The translations under genes were made by a program, and so were the position numbers. A DNA stretch of 17,041 nucleotides from an uncultured Clostridia bacterium (GTDB lineage Bacteria > Bacillota > Clostridia > Christensenellales > UBA1242), in contig CANQWP010000007.1 in the NCBI GenBank assembly GCA_947627585.1, positions 1-17,041 on the forward strand. Reading direction: 5' to 3'. The number at the start of each line of letters is the position of its first letter. Within the stretch, counting starts at the first letter, position 1. Below the pieces are notes generated by a model. That model did not search any database, was not told the origin of the DNA, and saw only the letters and a list, made by a program, of their open reading frames with translations. Of the stretch, positions 1 to 10,400 are shown one piece after another.

Positions 1-1166
1 TTCGCCATCAGCTTTTGATACTGCTTTTTCTTGAAATCGCAGGTTTGCAGCTTTTCATCGACAGAGCCAGGCTGCCCCTGAAATTTCTTTTCAAGAATGT
101 ACAGCGTATGGTTTTGCAAATTCAAAAAGGCTTCGTCCGGCACAAAATATGGCGTTTGAATGAGCACACTTTTTTTCGCGTTTGTCAAAAGTTTGATGTA
201 AATCTCTTTGATTTTTTGGACATCGCTGTCCGGGCCAGAAGTGACCACTTGCACAAAAGCATCGCCACTTTCGGTCGGCCTTGGAAAAAGGCCCTCTTCG
301 GCATATTTGCTTGCGGGATAGTTTTCTTTTTTCACATATCTCCAATCGTTCAAAAAGATGTTTTGAAGTGGATAAACCCCTGTCCCGGTCAAGCGTATGT
401 GCGTATCTCTCCATGGCGAAACGCGTTTCTTTTTGCCCATGTGGTCATCGCGAAGGTTGATTCCGCCGGTGTAGGCAATTTTGCCGTCAATCACAACAAT
501 TTTTTTGTGGTTTCGATAGTTCAACTTCAAATTAATCAAACGAATGTGCGCAAATGGCGGAAAAAACTCCGCCACTTCGCCGCCCGCTTTTTTAAGCTTC
601 CTGAAAAAGCGTCTTGGCGCATGCAAACAGCCCACGCTGTCATAAATGAGGCGCACCTTCACCCCTTCTTGCGCCTTTTTGATCAGCATGTTCATCACCT
701 GCTTGCCAACATTGTCGTCGGCAAAGATGTAATATTCCATGTTGATGCTTTCTTTGGCGTTTTCAAGGTCTTCCAGCAAAGCTTGGACCTTGTCCTCGCC
801 CCAAAGAAAAAATTTGATGTCGTTGCCGGGGCAAATTATGCTGCCATAGTTATAGCAGCAGCTGATCATGCCCATGTCGTTTTTCAGTTTTTCTTTGTTT
901 TTCTCGTCGGTTATGAGATAGTTCGCGATGGCCTCGTCATATTCCACCTCATAAAGTTTGTGGTCGGCGATCATTTTGCGCACGCGCACCGAAAGGCCGC
1001 TTCCAAACACAATGTAAAGAAGATAGCCAAAAATTGGAAGGATTGTCAAGATGGTTATCCAACTTATGATGCTTGAAAGCTTGCGTCTTTCCAAAAAGAC
1101 CATGGAAAGAAACAGCAAAAAGTTTAAAGAGATGTAGGCGATAAAAACCCAAAACCAAACGCTCAT
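1..1166 (-). CDS. cls: Cardiolipin synthase (phospholipase D family), 3' end beyond the window
   Basis: Cardiolipin synthases join two phosphatidylglycerol molecules into cardiolipin plus glycerol at the cytoplasmic membrane. I translated 388 codons from ATG 1166. Residues about 2-24 and 32-53 are two hydrophobic segments, typical of the PLDc N-terminal membrane domain. The first PLD catalytic motif is visible as HKKIVVID, with His220, Lys222 and Asp227 (HxKxxxxD), followed by GGINLRDDHMG. TPYFVPDE at 338-345 matches the strand opening the second PLD half. The second HKD motif should lie past the left edge, since family members are usually about 480-510 aa. The start is supported by AAGGTG (1177-1172), 5 nt before the ATG. 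Residues about 350-388 do not resemble the usual continuation after PYFVPDE; the frame stays open, so I read this as an insertion rather than decay. It is co-directional with the giant gene upstream. Family identity is firm; substrate specificity is inferred. Confidence 0.93.
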   Translation of the reverse strand, partial: MSVWFWVFIAYISLNFLLFLSMVFLERRKLSSIISWITILTILPIFGYLLYIVFGSGLSVRVRKMIADHKLYEVEYDEAIANYLITDEKNKEKLKNDMGMISCCYNYGSIICPGNDIKFFLWGEDKVQALLEDLENAKESINMEYYIFADDNVGKQVMNMLIKKAQEGVKVRLIYDSVGCLHAPRRFFRKLKKAGGEVAEFFPPFAHIRLINLKLNYRNHKKIVVIDGKIAYTGGINLRDDHMGKKKRVSPWRDTHIRLTGTGVYPLQNIFLNDWRYVKKENYPASKYAEEGLFPRPTESGDAFVQVVTSGPDSDVQKIKEIYIKLLTNAKKSVLIQTPYFVPDEAFLNLQNHTLYILEKKFQGQPGSVDEKLQTCDFKKKQYQKLMA

Positions 1167-1465
1167 ATCTTCACCTTATTATATTCAAAATTTGATTGTT
1201 TTTTTCGTTGTCGTTCCGCGTCTTGACTTTCTCTTTGCATATCATTCAAAGCTTTGATTTCTCTTGACCATGTCATTCCAAACCTGTCATTCCGCATTTA
1301 CGAAGCAAATCTCTCAACGGTCTTTCTTGACGGAGAGCCCGAACGAAGTGAGTGGAGGAATCTCAATAAGCCAGGGAATTTTCTTCGCTCAATTCCTTGG
1401 CCAGCAGAGATTCCTCATTTCATTCGGAATGACGGTCACCGACTGTCTTTCCGCTCGAATTTTTC
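1167..1465. other. Intergenic spacer between the giant gene and cls
   Basis: No gene is supported here. About half is a nested inverted-repeat element (1285-1435). A TATAAT on the minus strand at 1183-1178 lies too close to the cls ATG at 1166: a transcript from it would start inside or after the ribosome binding site, and no -35 hexamer sits 16-18 bp upstream. The cls promoter is therefore not identified. No stem followed by a T-tract was found after the giant gene's stop codon, so read-through into cls is possible. Confidence 0.6.
1285..1435. repeat. Nested inverted-repeat element (MITE-like or REP-like palindromic unit)
   Basis: The outer ends are imperfect inverted copies: TGTCATTCCGCATTTACGAA from 1285 against ATTTCATTCGGAATGACGG ending about 1435. 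Inside, GAGGAATCTC (1355-1364) is the perfect complement of GAGATTCCTC (1407-1416). Within that loop CCAGGGAATT (1371-1380) pairs with AATTCCTTGG (1391-1400) with a single G-U pair and a 10-nt loop. The TGTCATTCC / GAGGAATCTC wording resembles short dispersed palindromic elements seen in many bacterial genomes; this likeness is from memory. It has no coding capacity. An extra TGTCATTCC at 1271-1279 duplicates the left terminus. It lacks a terminal T-run, so it is not a standard intrinsic terminator. Confidence 0.7.
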
Positions 1466-4400
1466 TTAAGGCTGAGCCGCCGCTGGCTTAACATTGAGTT
1501 TCAAGTTGATCAAAAATGTTCTGCCGCTGATTTCAACATAGAAGGTCCCCTCAAAATCAGGCTGTTCTTCCACGCCCGTCTCTTCAAGTTTTGGAATTTC
1601 GTTGATCGTCTCAAGCGTGCCGTTTGATTCGTTAATATATGAATATGTGAGCGCGCCTTTCAATTCACCCTCTTTGTCTTTAAGCCCAAGTGTTGTGTTG
1701 ATTGCGTCCAAAACTTTGTCGCTGATTTCATACAAAGAGAATGGAATTTGCTCGTCAAGTTCATCAATGGTCACGTCAATCGCTTGCTCATAATAATAAG
1801 CCAGGATTTTCGCCGTTTTGATGACAATTGTGCCGCCTGTTTCGCGATAAGCCACAACATAGGTTGTTTCGTCTCTCAATTTTTCGGCCGACACTTCAAT
1901 CTGGTCTCCATCGATTGCTGTCAAAACACCATTTGCATCGCGAGTGAAGATTGTGAAGAATGCGCCGGAGCCAGGAATTTCGGTTTGATAGTTCACGCCA
2001 TCTCCAATTTCAAACATATCTTTCACTTTGTCTTGAATTACGCTTGAATCGATATATGTCTTGCCGGCATCTTGCTTCTTGTCTGCAAACACGCCAGCCG
2101 TCTTGTCGGCCGATGCGCTTGTGACGCAGAATTGAATTGAAACTTGATGGATTGCGGTTGTCTTTCCGTTTGCGTCATGTGTGGTCAACAAATAGTGCAC
2201 TTTTGTGGTTGAGTTTGAATGATAAACGGTCTGTTCTTGTGATACATCGTTGCCGCCAAGTTCAAAGAAGTGATATGTTTCGCCATCTTTTTTGTCTTCA
2301 CCCAAAATGCTTGAAACTGCATTCTGCAAGGTGTAAGCCGAGCCTCTTGTCAGCGCAACATTGATTGATTTCTCGGCAGGCGCGCCGCTGTAATTATACA
2401 AGAAGAACGTCACTTCAAACAATTTGTAAGTGCCACCTGATGACAAGATGAGTGTTTTTTCTTGAATAAACTCCGAATTTTCTTCTTCCTTGTTCAATGT
2501 AATCTTGTTGTTGTCAAGTTTCTCTGTCATGCCTGTGGCTTTGTTGAGTTCAAACCAGGTGCCCGTTCCCGTTTCTTTGAACGTTTTTGCCAAATCAACA
2601 TCTGCGGAGTCGCCCTTGTTCAAGTCCACCGCAACTCTTGGCTGCGTTCTTGTGTCTCTTCCAAACACGTGCATTGTGAGTTCCAACAACGCAAATTGAT
2701 ATCCTCCTTTGCTCCTTCCTGTCACAAGGATTGTGACTGTTTTTTGCCCAACAATGTCAAACGTCCAAGTGTTCATGTTGTCGCGGCAATAGATGTCTTT
2801 CTCCCCTTCTTTCAAAACGTGATAGTTCTTGTTCGACCAGGTCGAGAGGTCATCATTTCCAACTGTTTGCAAGTCTTTCAACAATTCTCTAAAGTCGATC
2901 GTTGTGCCAACTTCGCAAGCATATGTGCCAACTTCTTTTTCTTGTTCTGTATATTTTGTTGTCATTGGCGACGTAGATGAACTCTTAAATCCTGTTGGAA
3001 TGTTGACAAAGCCTTCCTGTCCTGCTGTTGTTGAGGTGTAACGTCCATCAGTGCTGGTTGTGCTGTTTGTCTTTGCGTTCAATCTGAGTGTGAATTTGCC
3101 AATTTCGAGGCTGTTGTTGCGTTCTTCAAAGTTGTTTTCATATCCGGAAACGTTCATATACACATTCAAGATGATGGTGTGGCCCGAAATTGTGAAGTCT
3201 TGCGATGTGGTCAACGTTCCAAATTCGTCCACAAATGCCGAGCCGGAAGGTGTTTCATTCGAAATCGAGAATGTGAACTTGTATGGGCTTTCGCCTTTGC
3301 TGACTCCAAGTGACTTTTTGTCAGCAGAGCCAAGTCCGTCAGTAAGTTTAAGGCTTGCGTCTCCTGCCCAACCAGAAAGTGGAATGTAATAGAACTTTTC
3401 GGTGACTTTTGAATCAACGGTTTTTGAAACTTCAATATAATTTGAAACTTGAATGTTGGAGTCTGTTGACCCTTCTTTGCCAAGGCTCGTGTAATATGGC
3501 TTGATCTTGAACGTTTGAGCATATTGATAACTCTTGTTGTCTTTGATATACAAGAAGTTGAGAGTTCTTGACATTGTGTGGTCACTGTCGCCAAGAGCGT
3601 TCACGCTTGGAATGTATAGGCGAAGCGCGTTGTTAACACTGATTGTTGTTGGCGGATTTGTTGAAGAATATGAATATGTCCCAATTTGGTTGAACTGCTC
3701 TGTTGCAGGTTTAATTTCAAATGTGACAGTCTGCTGCTCTTCTTCCGTTAGTTCGTTTTCTTCAAGCGTGTTGACATTCAACTTGTTGCTTGTGCTTGTG
3801 CTGGTTTTTCCGTTATAAGCAAACACAGCGTTTGACGTTTGCAAAACCTCTTCTCCGTCTTCATTTTCTTGCAAGAAGTTAAATTCGTAGATATAGAACT
3901 TCTCGTTCACTTGGAAGTTGCTCTTTCTGTTTGCAATGTCAATCAAGTTGTCGGTGATGCTGTAATAATATGTTTGTGTGTAATCGGCCTCGTTGGTGAT
4001 TGTGATTGGCGTGATTTGAAGTTCGACTTCTTTGTCTTCTTTTTTCCACGCGTTCTTTTCATCATAATAGCCTTTTTCCCAAGTCCCAGCTTCGTTATAG
4101 TCATACATATAATGTTTCACAACATATTTCCCATCTTGTGAAGATATGCTGTTGATTGGCCTGTCGGTCACAAAGAATGTTGTGCTTTGGTCTTGTTTAA
4201 GCGTCACTTCAAGCGTGTCGTTGAGAACGGAAGTCACGTCTGTGTTTGTCACTGTTGGAGACTGGCCGTCAAGAATTTCTTTGTCCTTGCCACCAGCACC
4301 AAACAAATCGACGTCTTCGCGCACAATGGTCACTTGTCTTGAAAGCACCGCCTTGTTTTGTGCACCGTCAACCAACGTGATGTTCATGGTCACTTGCAAT

Positions 4401-7400
4401 TGTTTTTGATTGCCAAAGGCTCTTGGCTCAATTATTGGAACGGTGTAGCAAATGTTTTCGTCCGGCCCTTTGCCCGCTGCTGCTGTTTCTTGCGAAGCAT
4501 AGAAATATTTTTCACCGCTTGTGATCAGTTGTTGTGGTGTTATTTGTACATTTTGATCTTCTTTGTCAAAAGTTTTGTTTTTTCCATATGACCCGCCGAC
4601 CCATGTTCCAGCATTATAGAAGTCAATTCTCTCGACTTTGATTTCGTTCACTCGAGAAGTGTGTCCTTGTGCTGTCGTTTGGTCAACCGGCGCGCCTTTT
4701 TCAAACGCATATGCGGAAATGTTGGTCAATGTGACAGTGTGGAAAGATTTGTTTCCGCTTGTTGAAGGTGTTGTTCCTTGTTCCCCTTCTTTCTTTTCTT
4801 CAAAGGTTGGCTGGGTGTAAATTGTGTTTTCCGAGCTCAAAATTGTGATTGGGTCAGGCTTAGTTTGCCCACCTTCTGCGAATTTGGTGTCATTACGATA
4901 GTCTGTAAAACTGCCGCCCACATTCTTTCCATAAATCACTGTTGCGTCGAATGGATTTGTTGCTCCGGTGGTGTCATATTGCGCCAAAATCGTGATTGTT
5001 GCGCCCTTGAAGCTTGATTGTCCCAAGTCATTAACATTGGATTCGGCCCCGTCAACCATCTTTTTCCAGGTTGTTTTTTCCTTTGTTCCATCATCTGTTC
5101 CAAAAATCGTTATGGTTGTTTGTTTTGGATCTTTAATCTCAACTGTTTTGAAAATGTCCGTCACTCCATCAACAGGCTCCGTCAATTTTGCAAGAAGTTT
5201 GACTTTTGTTGGCGTTGTGCTGAACTTCAATTCGTTGTAGGTTGGCTCTGACGCAGTGTCATATTCGAACTCAGTGTATTGATAATAATCCTCTGTGCCA
5301 TCTTTGGTCTTTGTGATTGTCATGTCTTTGTATTGTGCGCCAACAGCAATCGTGTCGTCTTCTTTGTATGTTGGGTCGCTCATGCTGTTTATGATTGGGT
5401 TGTCCGTTGCGACAATCTTGAAGAAGAAACGTCCTGCATAGCCAAAGTCGTTTACAAAATCTATATAATACCACTTTTCACCCAAAGAAACCTTTTTGTT
5501 GGTAGATAACCCTACACTGAGAGCGGATGCTTTCCCATCGCCATTTCCAGTATAAACATTGTCTCTCTTTGTCCACGTTTTTGATGTTGGTGTGGTGTCT
5601 GGATCAAATGTTGTAAGCGCCCCGACAAAGTCATTGCAAATTTTTGTTTCGCCGTCTGTCGCAACCTTTTGAGAAATGTTTGTATATGTGAATTTGAATT
5701 TCGAAGCGGCATTTGTTTTTTCGCCATACATATTGGCTTGAATGACGCCTTGAGAAAAGCCTGCAGCGTTATTGTTTGTGTTGAACAAGTTGAATGAAGC
5801 GCTGTTTGTTGCTATTTGTTCGTTTGAAATGACATATGGTACAGAATAGTTGTTTGCAATTGTTTGTTCTCCGCCAAATGTGCGGTTGGTGTTGGCATCC
5901 ACAAAGCCACCGTCTACTCTGTGATTTTGCTTAAATGAAATTCCTGTGGTGTTTGAATTTGATGAAGCGTTGTTCATCATGGTGTTTGGAACAACTTTAA
6001 ACAAAAGATTGTTGTATACCGGAACAGTTTGTCCGTCGCCCATGTTAACTGAATAAACAACTCTGATCATGACGTGGTTGCCGTCGTTGTTGCAACCTTG
6101 GGCAACAAGTGTATAGTCAACGCCGCGGCCGCTTCCTGCCCCTTCGTTTTGCGTCACTTGCCCGCTTCCGTCAACAACTTGGCCTTGCAAGACAACGTAG
6201 TTGTATGTGTTGAAGCCGGTGTTTGCGCTGTTGACAGTGAAATCTTTTCCGTCGGACGCTTTTGCTCGTGGAGTGAGCCCGGTGAAATATTTGATTATGT
6301 TTCCATTGGAAAGAGTCACATCGTCGGTTTGCAATTTTTCGTGAATAGTGCCGGCGACAACGGCAAGATCTTTTTCTTTTGTTGACATCGATTCCGTTGC
6401 TTTGCCAACATTATTGCCGCCAGGAACGCCAACATATGAGCCATCAGCATTTTTTGCAAGAATTGGCACATCATCAAAGCCATAGAATTGCAGGTTGAGG
6501 TTTCCAGAGCCGGCCTGCATCATTTCAAGCGTATAGTCTTTGTTTTGACGCGGACTTCTGATGTGCAACTCGTTGTTCAAAGTCCCCGAACCAGCATTTC
6601 CGAGCAATGTGTAACTTGTTCCTGCAATCAGTTCTTTTTTGAATGCCCCATTTGCTTGGTTGGCGTTGTTTTGAATTTCAAAGTCAATCTTCAACAAAAG
6701 AGTGTATTTTCCGCTTGTCGAAATTGTTTGTGTGCCGTTTTGCAACGTGATGTCATATGACGCCGGCGTGTCCAAATCGTTTGGAGTCAAAGCGACTTCG
6801 CTTACTTCCTTTGCGGCGGCGTCACCAGATTTTTTCAACATAAACTTCTTTTCTGTGCCAAGCTCAATCTTTGCCTCGTTTTCTGTGTTTTGGGCATAGA
6901 TTGCCACAAGTCGGGACGTGATAACCGGCATGGAGTTGAAAATTGTTTCCTCATCAAGCTCCCCTCTGAAACCTGTGGAGTCATAACTCTCATATGCGCT
7001 GTCAAAGTCATAGTCTGTCAAAGATTCGCCCACATCAACATTCGTGATCGTGTTTGGCTTGTCTGCCGTCACTTCAATGTGCTTTTCTGTTTCGCCTTTT
7101 GTGAACTTCAAGTGATATGTCCCCGCGGTTTTTGCATCAAATTGGACAATGCGGTCTTCCGCAAAAAGATGTGGATCAGAGTATTTTGCAAGATCCTCCG
7201 CATAGATCGTCTCTTGATCATTGTCATAGTTGGTCGAATTCTTGACGATGCTCACTGCGGAAACTCCGCTGCGGAGCACCTGAACGACATAGTTGGACGC
7301 TTCCTTGCCCAGAACTGCACGAGAGCCACTTACAACAATCGAGAATTCCACTGTCCCATCTTTTGATGCGTCTTGAATGGTGAAGGTCAAATTTGTTTGA

Positions 7401-10400
7401 ACATATGCTTCGTCGGCCAGCAACTGCTTGTCTGCCGATTCGCTCGTGATGGTCTTGCCCACTCTGTCGTCACCATAATTCACTTGCAAAACAACATTGT
7501 CAATTGTTGTGACGGAGACTGACCAATTTTGAGCAATCTTCACGTCTTTAAGTGCGTCAACATTCTTCGCCGTGACACGAACCTGTTCGTCGCCTCCAAC
7601 TTTCATTGCAAAGTCCGCTGCCGTTCCAAAGAAGTTTTCGACGCTTCTTTCGGCTTTTCCTGTTGCATTTGTCGTGTCAAGATATTCCGCGCTGGAATAT
7701 GTTTTGCCGTCCGGCGCTGGCGTATGCAAATCGACATTTATGCTTGGAAGTGTTGTGTAGGTCACGCGCAATGTATATTCAAGATAATATGTGCCAAAAA
7801 CATATTTGATGGTGTAATCCCAGCTGATTAACGTTGTTCTGCCAACAAACTCTGGGGTGAGGATTGCATAATCTTGTTCGCCGCTCTCTTCGCCCGTTGC
7901 TTCAAACAAATATTCGCCTGTGCTGCCCTCAATTGAAGGAAGTTTGGCGTTCGAAATCAAGCCAGAATGTGTTGCGACAAAAGTCTCCTCTGGCGCATCT
8001 GTGGCACTGCTGCCCAAGCAAAGAAGATAGTCCGCGCCGCCATATACATTTCCAATCTCGACTGTGTAAACTTGGTCAATGTTCGCGCTTTGCCCGACAG
8101 TGATTTCAAAATTGAACGTGTAAGATGTTGAATTTCCAGCTCTAGTTTCTGTTCTTGTGACGGTCGCCGAGAAGTTGAATGCCACTTCTTGTGGCAAATG
8201 TGCAAATTCGATTGTGTTGTTTTTCCAATCTGCCGGATCTTCTTTAATATCAACAAGCGCTGTTTTTGCAACTTCTCTGTCTTGAATGGTCACGGTGTCT
8301 GTGTCGACTTTTTCGATCTGGAGCGAATATGTATAAGTGTCGCTTGTGTCGCCAATGCCTTGCTCTGCTTCACCCGATGTATCCACAAATTTTGTGAAAA
8401 TGCCAGTGCTCGACAGATAAGAATATGTTTTTCCGCCATCAAACTTTGTGTTAAGATCTGCTTCATAGAAACCTTTGACAACAAGTTCAAGTTTCAGCGC
8501 AACTCTTTCTGCTGTGTAAATGCCAAATTCAATCACATGATTGTTTTCAACGTTGTCACATGGGTTTACATGCAAAATTTTGCTGTTTCCGTTTTGCGAA
8601 AGATATGCAAAACATTCCGTCGCATCAGCAATGCTTGCTGTGTATTGCTTGCCATCAATGGTGATTGTTGGCAAAGAGTTCGGCTTGTTGGTCTCATACC
8701 AAATGTCATCTTCGTCATCGGCAATGTGTTCATTGAAATAATAGTCTTCCGTCAGTTCAAATTCGCTTTCATCCTCAGAAGAATGAACGATTGTGCCCGC
8801 TTTGAGATAGAGCGTTTTTTGAAGCGCTTTCTCAATTGTCCCTTCCTTCGCCTTTATCAGAAAGTCAAAATTCTTTTCCGGTGTTGTGGCGGTGCTGTCA
8901 CCCGTGCCAATTGAAACTTCATATCGTTGCTCGCCCGCGCCTGCAGAAATTGTGTCGTGATAGATCTTGTTCTCGTTTTCAAGTGAGCTGCCGTTCTTCT
9001 TCACGTCAGTCTTATATTCCGTGCCCATGTTGAATCGAAGCTCATATTGAAGGTCGGCGCCAAAAATGCCAAGGTCATCGGCTTTGAAAGATTTTTTCAG
9101 AATGATGCTCAGTTTCACGCCTGCTTGCTTGAGTGTGACAATCAGTTTTGATTGATTTTCCAAAGCGTCTTTGTCATATTCAAAATATTCGTTGTTTTCC
9201 AGGTTTTGAATCATTGTGCCGTTTGCTCTTGCAGAAACAATGGCAAATTTTCCGCTGAGTTCCTCTGCAAATTCTGGGTCAATAGCATGCGGATCAACAA
9301 ATCTTGCTTTTCCAATTTGTGATGCCTTGCTGTTTGTTGCGTCAAATTTTTCATTCAAATCAATTTCATATTTCCCAAAGCCATATGCTCCCGGCTCAAC
9401 ATATGGATCGGCAAGGTTGTCAAGATGTTCAACATCATCGGCAAACGGATAGTTTACGCTGCCAGCCTCAAAATCTGGCAAAATTTTGATGCGATATTTG
9501 AATGAGAAAGTATAGCCAGCCTCTTTGAACGGCAGGGTGATTTCAATGTACGTATTTTCATATTTATCCAAAATGTGATTGAATGTCAAGCCTGTCCCGT
9601 CAGCTGTAAGCGTGCAAAGTTCTGACCAGTTGAGCGAGATTTTTTGCCCGCCAACCATTTGATATGCTTCAAAAGTGGCTTGCCTTCCCATTCCTTCCCC
9701 GGCGTTTGCTTTTCTTGTGTCAAAATAGAAGCCAAAAATTCCGTTCTCGGACGTGCTGTCGTCATCTGTGCCCGCGTTGATGTCCAGCGCGTGGAAGAGC
9801 TTGTAGGTGTTGCCGGCTTTCAGCGCTTGGAATGCTCCGACGGCTGCTGGATTTTTGATCAACGTCAAAAAGTCTTCTTCGCCTTCGCCAAAGACATTGA
9901 AATTTGGAGTTTCGGCTGAGGCAGCGTTTTTGTAATAAACAAACTTTTCTCCGATGCGGCTTACAATGACGTTCAATGTCAAAGACAAAGTCTTCAACGA
10001 CTTGCCGTTCTTGTCTTGCGGAGATGCCGTGATGGTCAAAGTGTTGTCACTGTTGAAATATTCTGATCTTGTGCCAGAATATATTTCTTGCCCTTTCGTA
10101 TGAGACAGTTGCCCCGTGCAATTCGCATAAGCATAATCACTTCCAATCAAATAGGTCTCTTGTTGCGCAAACACAACAAAAGTCTTCCAAACTTGTTTAC
10201 CGTTTTCTGTCACTTTCATTTTGACAATTTGAACTGGCACTGTTTCAGAAGCGTCGCCGCCCTTTTCACGATAAAGCATCCCTTTGATCGTTTCAAATTC
10301 GTCTTGTCCAAAGCCGATTTCAATGCCGATTTCAACATTTTTTGCAACGTTCTTTTCGTCGACGCAAAGAATGATTTTTCTGCTTCCATTTGCAAACTCT

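Noticed and set aside
15..1076. 353-codon open frame on the plus strand
   Set aside because: It is antisense to cls, which shows the HKD motif, the membrane domain and a ribosome site. The plus-strand product is Phe/His/Val-rich with no recognisable domain.
1178..1183. TATAAT just upstream of cls as its -10 box
   Set aside because: It lies 11 nt from the ATG, would exclude the ribosome site from the transcript, and has no -35 partner.
1371..1400. Intrinsic terminator for the giant gene
   Set aside because: The stem is good but is not followed by a T-tract in the minus direction; it fits better as part of the palindromic element.
8189..8914. 241-codon open frame on the plus strand inside the giant gene
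   Set aside because: The product is rich in Cys, Phe and Arg, as expected of the complement of an Asn/Lys/Thr/Glu-rich frame, and no ribosome site or promoter accompanies it. The same applies to the other plus-strand frames across 1602-14579.
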